Shown piece after piece: positions 1-4,086 of a stretch of DNA of 8,174 bases. The DNA is taken from contig JAAZFD010000034.1 in assembly GCA_012511925.1 (NCBI GenBank), positions 1 to 8,174 of the forward strand, read 5' to 3'. Position 1 is the first letter of the stretch. Every line of letters starts with the position of its first letter. Below the pieces are notes generated by a model, which did not search any database, had not been told where the DNA came from, and was given only the letters and a program-made list of their open reading frames with translations. Source of the DNA: Clostridiales bacterium (lineage in GTDB: Bacteria > Bacillota > Clostridia > Christensenellales > CAG-138). Position numbers and translations under genes: made by a program.

Positions 1-12
1 AAATAATCCTGT

Positions 13-41
13 TTGACAAACCCACTTCCAGATACTATTAT
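13..41 (+). promoter_or_regulatory. Candidate sigma-A promoter of the zur-znuACB operon
   Basis: A perfect -35 hexamer TTGACA lies at 13-18, and TATTAT at 36-41 (5 of 6 to TATAAT) follows after a 17-base spacer. A perfect TATAAT at 39-44 is an alternative -10 but would need a 20-base spacer. Transcription would start near 48-50, giving a leader of about 27 bases before the regulator gene. This is the only convincing promoter upstream of the zinc genes, whose junctions all overlap, so it probably drives them all. It is a consensus match only. Confidence 0.65.
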
Positions 42-45
42 AATA

Positions 46-60
46 TGAGAACGATTCCCA
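46..60. promoter_or_regulatory. Candidate Zur/Fur-type operator over the transcription start
   Basis: TGAGAACGATTCCCA has the 7-1-7 inverted-repeat layout typical of Fur-family boxes. Arm TGAGAAC and the reverse complement of the other arm, TGGGAAT, agree at 5 of 7 positions. It sits just downstream of the -10 and covers the predicted start, where a bound repressor would block initiation. The adjacent Fur-family gene and zinc transporter make zinc-dependent autoregulation the natural reading. That the site is bound is inference. Confidence 0.5.
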
Positions 61-75
61 AATTGGAGGGGACTA

Positions 76-471
76 TTGAAAAAGAACTACATTACAGCGC
101 AAAAAACGGCATTGTGGAATTTTTTATCCGAAAACGCAAAAAAGCCGCTTTCCATTGCAGAAATTGCAGGTGGTTGCAACATATGCAAAAGCACCGTTTA
201 CAGGCTTATAAAAGGGCTTGTTGATGCTGGGCTGGTGAGTAAAATATTGCGCAAAAACGCCTTCGTTTACCAACTTTCGTCATGCGTAGAGTGCTTAGAC
301 CATCTGCACCTAAAATGCGCTACCTGCGGTAAAGTGATACATCTTTCACACGCTCAAACGAATATTTTGAAAAAGGAAATATTAGAAAAATACGAGTTCG
401 ACCCCCAAGACGAAAGCGCAATGCTATATGGCAAATGTAACGAGTGCTTGCACGAACAGGAGGAAATATGA
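76..471 (+). CDS. zur: Fur-family zinc uptake regulator (probable Zur)
   Basis: A 131-residue protein of normal Fur-family length. An N-terminal winged helix includes the recognition-helix segment KSTVYRLIKGLVDAGLVSK (residues 38-56). The C-terminal dimerisation and metal-binding part carries HLHLKCATCGKVIHL (76-90). Paired cysteines C81/C84 and C121/C124 match the structural zinc site of the family, and H76, H78 and H89 are candidate sensory-site ligands. Two further pairs, C34/C37 and C70/C73, are extra. The start is a TTG at 76 behind GGAGGGG (65-71); no ATG fits. The stop overlaps the znuA start as ATGA. The family is certain. Zinc rather than iron or manganese specificity is inferred from the directly attached znuACB genes. 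The likely role is a zinc-loaded repressor of its own operon, acting at the box at 46-60. Confidence 0.85.
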   Translation: MKKNYITAQKTALWNFLSENAKKPLSIAEIAGGCNICKSTVYRLIKGLVDAGLVSKILRKNAFVYQLSSCVECLDHLHLKCATCGKVIHLSHAQTNILKKEILEKYEFDPQDESAMLYGKCNECLHEQEEI

Positions 472-1415
472 AAAAAATTTTAATCCCTATACTTATTATG
501 GCTATTGCTATTAGCCTTTTTGGCTGTGAAGCGGCTAATGTTCACGAAAACGAAAATTTAAGCATCATAGCTACAAATTTTCCAATTTACGACTTCACAA
601 GGCAGGTTATAAAGGACGTTCAAGGCGTAGAGGTAAAAATGCTGCTGCCCTTAGGTGCTGAATCCCACGACTTTGAGCCTACTCCGCAGGACATAATCGC
701 CATTACGGATTGCGATTTGTTTATCTACATAGGTGGAGAATCCGATGTTTGGGTTGATGGCGTTTTGGCGAACATAGACAAAGAGATTAACACTTTGAAG
801 TTAATCGACTTTGTTGAATTAGAATATGAACCCGAAACAATAGGCGAGCAAGACCACGACGACCACGACGACCACGAACACGACCACGAAACAGACGAGC
901 ATATATGGACTTCCATTGAAAACGCAAAGAAAATGGCAAGTACAATTACGGATAAAATTTCAGAGAAGGACAAGCTGAATGAGCTTTCATATCGCCTTAA
1001 TTGCGAATTTTTTACGCAGCAGCTAAGCGAGCTTGACGACCAATTCAAAGCCGTAGTAGCACAGGGAAAAAGAAAAACGCTTGTGTTTGCCGATAGGTTT
1101 CCTTTCGTGTACTTTGCAAAAGAGTATGGACTTGAATACTTTGCGGCTTTCCCAGGTTGCGCCTCCGAGGTTGAGGCGTCTGCGGCTACGGTTGCTGAAC
1201 TGATTGATAAGGTAAATTCAGAGGAAATTCCAGTTGTGTTCTACATAGAATTTTCGAATCAAATGCTTGCCGATACAGTTATTGAAGCCACAGGCGCAAA
1301 AAAAATGCTTTTTAACACAGCGCATAATGTAACGCAGGCGGATTTTGATGCAGGAATAACCTACCTTGAAATCATGCAGAGCAACTTAGAGGCATTGAGG
1401 GAGGCACTAAAATGA
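468..1415 (+). CDS. znuA: Zinc ABC transporter substrate-binding lipoprotein
   Basis: A 315-residue protein of the ZnuA/cluster A-I family, which captures extracellular zinc and delivers it to the ZnuB permease. The ATG at 468 is preferred over an in-frame start at 444 because AGGAGG (461-463 region, just upstream) precedes it and a clean lipoprotein signal follows: K2 K3, a hydrophobic run, and lipobox LFGC with C20 as the lipidated cysteine. Metal-site motifs seen are SHDFEP (H67) and DEHIWTS (H145), with a His/Asp-rich loop at 129-145 containing six histidines. The third ZnuA histidine motif is replaced by FADRFPF (207-213), a variant I recall from other clostridial members. E261 and H286 are possible further ligands. 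It overlaps zur upstream and znuC downstream by ATGA. Manganese binding cannot be excluded, but the His-rich loop and the regulator favour zinc. Confidence 0.9.
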   Translation: MKKILIPILIMAIAISLFGCEAANVHENENLSIIATNFPIYDFTRQVIKDVQGVEVKMLLPLGAESHDFEPTPQDIIAITDCDLFIYIGGESDVWVDGVLANIDKEINTLKLIDFVELEYEPETIGEQDHDDHDDHEHDHETDEHIWTSIENAKKMASTITDKISEKDKLNELSYRLNCEFFTQQLSELDDQFKAVVAQGKRKTLVFADRFPFVYFAKEYGLEYFAAFPGCASEVEASAATVAELIDKVNSEEIPVVFYIEFSNQMLADTVIEATGAKKMLFNTAHNVTQADFDAGITYLEIMQSNLEALREALK

Positions 1416-2125
1416 TTATTTGTGAGAACTTAGCATTTTCTTATGAGGGTGTAAATGTGCTGTCGGATGTATCCTTTGAGATTAAAAGCGGCGAGTATAT
1501 TTGCATAGTCGGTGAGAATGGTTCGGGCAAAAGTACGCTTGTAAAGGGAATTTTGGGGTTGAAAAATCCGTCAAGCGGCAGAATAATTTATGACGGAATT
1601 TCTAAAAAAGATATTGGCTACCTGCCGCAATATTCGCAAAGCAAGTGCGATTTCCCTTCAAGTGTGTATGAGGTTGTGCTGTCGGGCAGGCTTAATTCCA
1701 TGCGTGGCAGAGCGTTTTTCAATAAAGAGGATAAAGCAGAGGCGCAAAAGGCAATGCAGCTTATGGACATTCTAAGAATTAAGCGACAGAATTTCAGCGA
1801 GCTTTCAGGCGGTCAAAAGCAAAGGGTGTTGTTGGCAAGGGCACTTTGTTCGGCAAAAAAGCTGATTGTACTTGACGAGCCTGCCTCAGGATTAGACCCT
1901 AAGGTTTCATACGATATGTATAGTTTGGTGAAGCGCATAAATTCCGAGCTTGGAATTACAATTCTTATGGTTTCGCATGATATTCGCTCTGCAATCGAGT
2001 TTTCAAGCCATATATTGCATCTCAATAAAACGCAAACCTTTTACGGCGAAAAGGAGGCTTATGTTGAAAGCGAGATAGGCAAGAATTATCTTTGCATTTG
2101 GGGGTGCGAGCATCATGTTCATTGA
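1412..2125 (+). CDS. znuC: Zinc ABC transporter ATP-binding protein
   Basis: A 237-residue ABC ATPase that powers zinc import with ZnuB and ZnuA on the cytoplasmic face of the membrane. All nucleotide-binding motifs are intact: Walker A GENGSGKST (34-42), Q-loop Q73 in LPQ, signature LSGGQKQR (131-138), Walker B LIVLDEP (151-157) with catalytic E156, and switch histidine H189 in SHD. The length is normal for metal-type ABC ATPases. The C-terminus ends in a His/Cys-containing tail (CIWGCEHHVH), which could touch metal, though this is not tested. The ATG overlaps the znuA stop as ATGA, and GGGAGG shortly upstream serves as ribosome binding site. Its 3' end overlaps znuB by 11 bases, so the two are probably translationally coupled. 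Confidence 0.92.
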   Translation: MIICENLAFSYEGVNVLSDVSFEIKSGEYICIVGENGSGKSTLVKGILGLKNPSSGRIIYDGISKKDIGYLPQYSQSKCDFPSSVYEVVLSGRLNSMRGRAFFNKEDKAEAQKAMQLMDILRIKRQNFSELSGGQKQRVLLARALCSAKKLIVLDEPASGLDPKVSYDMYSLVKRINSELGITILMVSHDIRSAIEFSSHILHLNKTQTFYGEKEAYVESEIGKNYLCIWGCEHHVH

Positions 2126-2957
2126 CGCAATAATCGAGATTTTTTCACATTCGTTTATGGTGCGAGCGCTTATTACAGGGCTTTTCATATCCATCACCGC
2201 ATCGATTTTAGGAGTTAGCTTGGTTCTAAAACGCTATTCCATGATAGGAGACGGACTATCGCACGTAGGCTTTGGAGCGTTGGCAATTTCAACCGCCTTG
2301 GGCTTTGCACCATTGGTGGTGGCTGTTCCCGTTGTAATAATAGCAGCATTTTTCCTGCTTAGGCTTAGCAACAACGCAAAAACTAAGGGCGATGCGGCGA
2401 TTGCACTTATTTCTACAAGCTCTTTGGCTTTCGGAGTGCTTGCTGTGTCTTTAAGCGGTGCTAATTCGGATTTGAACAGCTATCTTTTCGGCAGTATAAT
2501 ATCCGTAAGCAAGCTGGATATGTATTTGTCGGTTGCGCTTTCGGCGTTGGTTGTTGTGATTTATTCATTGCTTTACAACAGAATTTTCGCAGTAACATTT
2601 GACGAGGATTTCACCTCCGCAACAGGCACAAACACAGGCGCATACAATATGCTGATTGCAAATCTAACCGCCTTTACAGTAGTTTTGGGAATGCGTGTAT
2701 TGGGTGCGCTGTTGATTTCAAGCTTGATTATTTTCCCCTGCTTAACGGCAATGCGAGTTTTTAAAACGTATAAAAGCGTGGTAATTTGCGCTTGTGTGCT
2801 ATCGGCAGTTACGTTTTTAGTCGGGCTGGTGGCATCATTCATGCTAAAAACTCCCACAGGAGCTACAATCGTGCTTGCAAATTTAATAGCGTACTTAGTG
2901 TTTTTCGTAATCGGAAAAGCAAGGGGCAAGATTCATATCAAGGCAAAAGGAGCATAG
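2115..2957 (+). CDS. znuB: Zinc ABC transporter permease (ABC-3 family)
   Basis: A 280-residue integral membrane protein made of successive hydrophobic segments, consistent with the ABC-3 family of zinc/manganese permeases. Family landmarks are KRYSMIGDGLSHVGFGALAI (39-58), whose GDGLSHV part is highly conserved, the acidic cytoplasmic patch TFDEDF (161-166), GMRVLGALLISSLIIFPCLTA around 192-212, and KTPTGATIVLANL near 245-257. It forms the zinc channel and docks on ZnuC. The ATG lies inside the znuC 3' end with only a weak G-rich ribosome binding site (GGGGG near 2100), so expression probably relies on translation coupling. The C-terminus is basic and cytoplasmic in character. The gene is complete and shows no sign of damage. 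Confidence 0.92.
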   Translation: MFIDAIIEIFSHSFMVRALITGLFISITASILGVSLVLKRYSMIGDGLSHVGFGALAISTALGFAPLVVAVPVVIIAAFFLLRLSNNAKTKGDAAIALISTSSLAFGVLAVSLSGANSDLNSYLFGSIISVSKLDMYLSVALSALVVVIYSLLYNRIFAVTFDEDFTSATGTNTGAYNMLIANLTAFTVVLGMRVLGALLISSLIIFPCLTAMRVFKTYKSVVICACVLSAVTFLVGLVASFMLKTPTGATIVLANLIAYLVFFVIGKARGKIHIKAKGA

Positions 2958-2970
2958 AGTTTTTATAGAT

Positions 2971-2979
2971 AGGAGGTGA
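2971..2979 (+). promoter_or_regulatory. Very strong Shine-Dalgarno site
   Basis: AGGAGGTGA is a nine-base match to the complement of the 16S rRNA 3' end, placed 4 bases before the ATG of the acidic protein (7 bases from the GGAGG core). It is the best ribosome binding site in the window. It supports the small ORF being a real and strongly translated gene. Confidence 0.8.
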
Positions 2980-2983
2980 AACT

Positions 2984-3166
2984 ATGGAAAAGGATTTCTT
3001 TGAATATCTGATTATCAATGAGCCGGAGGAGTTGGGCTTTGAAGATGACGATGACGACGAGCTTGATTCCTCAGTAGATGACGACGAAGATGAGTTCGGT
3101 TTTGACGATGATGACGAAGAAGAAGATGAGTTCGGTTTTGACGATGATGACGAAGACGATTTCTAA
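2984..3166 (+). CDS. Small hyper-acidic Asp/Glu-rich protein of unknown function
   Basis: A 60-residue protein in which 36 residues are Asp or Glu and only one (K3) is basic, giving a net charge near -35. The first 19 residues (MEKDFFEYLI... EELGF) look like a short ordered head. The rest is an acidic tail with phenylalanines at regular spacing in EDEFGFDDDD repeats. There is no Cys or His, so a classical zinc site is absent, although carboxylates could bind divalent cations weakly. It follows znuB after 26 bases with no terminator between and has the strongest ribosome binding site here, which argues for a real gene read with the zinc operon. The next gene, a GIY-YIG-like protein, begins 18 bases after its stop. 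Possible roles are a DNA-mimic partner of that protein, a cation buffer or a disordered chaperone. I do not recognise the family. Confidence 0.7.
   Translation: MEKDFFEYLIINEPEELGFEDDDDDELDSSVDDDEDEFGFDDDDEEEDEFGFDDDDEDDF
3086..3156 (+). repeat. 36-bp tandem repeat within the acidic gene
   Basis: A 35-base stretch at 3086-3120 is repeated exactly at 3122-3156, a period of 36 bases or 12 codons. Each copy encodes the EDEFGFDDDDEE-type unit. The exact nucleotide identity, including synonymous positions, points to a recent duplication by slippage or unequal crossing-over. Confidence 0.9.
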
Positions 3167-3184
3167 TGCAAAAGTAGGATGAGT

Positions 3185-3505
3185 ATGGGCTGGGGTTCAG
3201 CTTCTTTGCGGGATGCGGCACAGGATTCAAGCCTAAATAGCCCCGGTGTTTACAAGATTTATTACAGGGGAAGTTTGATGAAGGTAGGCAAGGCTGAGGA
3301 CGGTCTGAGAAAGCGTTTCAGCGATTATTATCGGGGTCAGCAGGGCGGCATTGCGTATCTTAAGTACATTGACGAAAGCAATAGGGACGGCGTTTCTGTG
3401 CGTTATAGGAAATGTGACAGAAGCGAATGCAGAGAGCTTGAGTTGCAGTTGTATGACGAGGCACGGGATAGGGGCGAAAGTCTGCCTTGGTCGGATAGAA
3501 GGTAA
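3185..3505 (+). CDS. Small GIY-YIG-like domain protein
   Basis: A 106-residue protein consisting of little more than one GIY-YIG-type domain. GVY at 21-23 matches the GIY strand. KVG at 33-35 stands where YIG is expected, so the tyrosine is replaced by lysine. R44 in LRKRF fits the catalytic arginine of the helix, and E86 in ELELQLYDE fits the metal-binding glutamate. The C-terminal asparagine common in active members is not visible (the end reads LPWSDRR). The ATG at 3185 is preferred over one at 3179 because AGGATG (3176-3181) would touch the earlier start but is well spaced for the later one. GIY-YIG enzymes cut DNA in repair, restriction or homing, but this variant may only bind nucleic acid. 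It probably shares a transcript with the acidic protein. Family assignment is by motif only. Confidence 0.7.
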   Translation: MGWGSASLRDAAQDSSLNSPGVYKIYYRGSLMKVGKAEDGLRKRFSDYYRGQQGGIAYLKYIDESNRDGVSVRYRKCDRSECRELELQLYDEARDRGESLPWSDRR

Positions 3506-3519
3506 CCGTTGCGAAACGG
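3506..3519 (+). terminator. Weak candidate terminator hairpin after the GIY-YIG gene
   Basis: CCGTT-GCGA-AACGG forms a perfect 5-bp stem with a GNRA-type tetraloop, starting immediately after the TAA stop. A T6 run occurs only at 3531-3536, 11 bases beyond the stem, so it is not a textbook intrinsic terminator. It may instead be an mRNA 3'-end stabiliser. Confidence 0.3.
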
Positions 3520-3689
3520 CTACGCAATGATTTTTTAGCGAAAAATAGTGATATACATTCGTTCTGCGAAACGAATGTAATTAGGCACGAATAGCACGAA
3601 CAATACATTGTAGGGGGGGATTCAATATCCTCCCTTATTAGCACCCTTTGGAAAAAACTATCCGTATTAAACAGCGGACGGCAATGCCC
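3519..3689. repeat. 171-bp intergenic direct repeat, copy A
   Basis: This copy matches copy B (3735-3905) with only two mismatches (a3583 and a3612, both t in copy B) and no gaps. It contains three small palindromes: a perfect 10-bp stem at 3554-3563/3570-3579 with loop CTGCGA; ACAAT-AC-ATTGT at 3600-3611; and a G-rich stem at 3614-3621/3627-3634 with one G-T pair. The 3' end GCGGACGGCAATGCCC is nearly the reverse complement of the palindrome at 7195-7211. No terminal inverted repeats or coding capacity are convincing. It looks like a dispersed, non-coding, structured repeat. Confidence 0.9.
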
Positions 3690-3715
3690 CAATGGTCGCA
3701 AGCACCCGATGATAT

Positions 3716-3726
3716 TGCCTGCGGCA
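3716..3726. repeat. TGCC-TGC-GGCA palindrome between the two 171-bp copies
   Basis: The 45-base spacer between copies A and B holds a perfect 4-bp arm palindrome TGCC-TGC-GGCA. It is flanked by TGATATTGC at 3710-3718 and 3728-3736 (period 18). Its arms are the same as in the hairpin array at 7233-7551, although the loop is 3 rather than 5 bases. Confidence 0.5.
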
Positions 3727-3734
3727 GTGATATT

Positions 3735-3905
3735 GCTACGCAATGATTTTTTAGCGAAAAATAGTGATATACATTCGTTCTGCGAAACGAATGTAATTTG
3801 GCACGAATAGCACGAACAATACATTGTTGGGGGGGATTCAATATCCTCCCTTATTAGCACCCTTTGGAAAAAACTATCCGTATTAAACAGCGGACGGCAA
3901 TGCCC
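3735..3905. repeat. 171-bp intergenic direct repeat, copy B
   Basis: Second copy, offset 216 bases from copy A, with the 10-bp stem at 3770-3795 and the other two palindromes preserved. The sequences flanking the two copies are unrelated apart from the junction bases. This favours insertion of a dispersed element twice over a simple tandem duplication of the region. Confidence 0.9.
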
Positions 3906-3939
3906 GCCCTAACATTTAGTAGGTTGTGTAGCTGTTATT

Positions 3940-3970
3940 TTGTTCTTATGTTAACCTTGTTCTTTTGTTA
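3940..3970 (+). repeat. Short direct repeat upstream of secA
   Basis: The 14-mer TTGTTCTTATGTTA (3940-3953) recurs as TTGTTCTTTTGTTA (3957-3970), 13 of 14 identical with a 17-base period. It lies in the T-rich stretch between repeat copy B and the secA promoter. Nothing else recognisable lies in 3906-4024. Confidence 0.5.
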
Positions 3971-4024
3971 CTTTTTTTTATGAAAAGCAAACGTGCCTAT
4001 CGCCCTCCGTCTCCCTCGCCCTAT

Positions 4025-4053
4025 TTGCAAAGTAATGCCAGTCGTGATAAAAT
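4025..4053 (+). promoter_or_regulatory. Candidate extended -10 promoter of secA
   Basis: TTGCAA (4025-4030, 4 of 6 to the -35 consensus) is followed after 17 bases by TAAAAT (4048-4053, 5 of 6). The -10 is preceded by TGA, giving the extended TGn element. A start near 4060 would leave a leader of about 27 bases. A second TGATAAAAT at 4061-4069 lacks a plausible -35. Confidence 0.55.
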
Positions 4054-4086
4054 AATTATTTGATAAAATTTATACTGGGGGACAGA

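Noticed and set aside
444..467. Upstream start for ZnuA adding eight residues
   Set aside because: The added residues precede the lipoprotein signal and would spoil it. The ATG at 468 has a correctly spaced AGGAGG.
3015..3230. His/Arg-rich - strand ORF, a possible metal-binding protein
   Set aside because: It is the antisense shadow of the GAC/GAT-rich acidic gene, which has the strong Shine-Dalgarno site. The histidines come from the complement of Asp codons.
3360..3860. 166-residue - strand ORF with an internal repeat
   Set aside because: It arises from the two 171-bp repeats and overlaps the GIY-YIG gene on the opposite strand. No ribosome binding site and no recognisable domain.
4060..4086. 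TTG start for SecA adding nine residues
   Set aside because: The family N-terminus begins MGLLDFLLG, and GGGGGA is spaced for the ATG at 4087. The TTG falls at the predicted transcription start.
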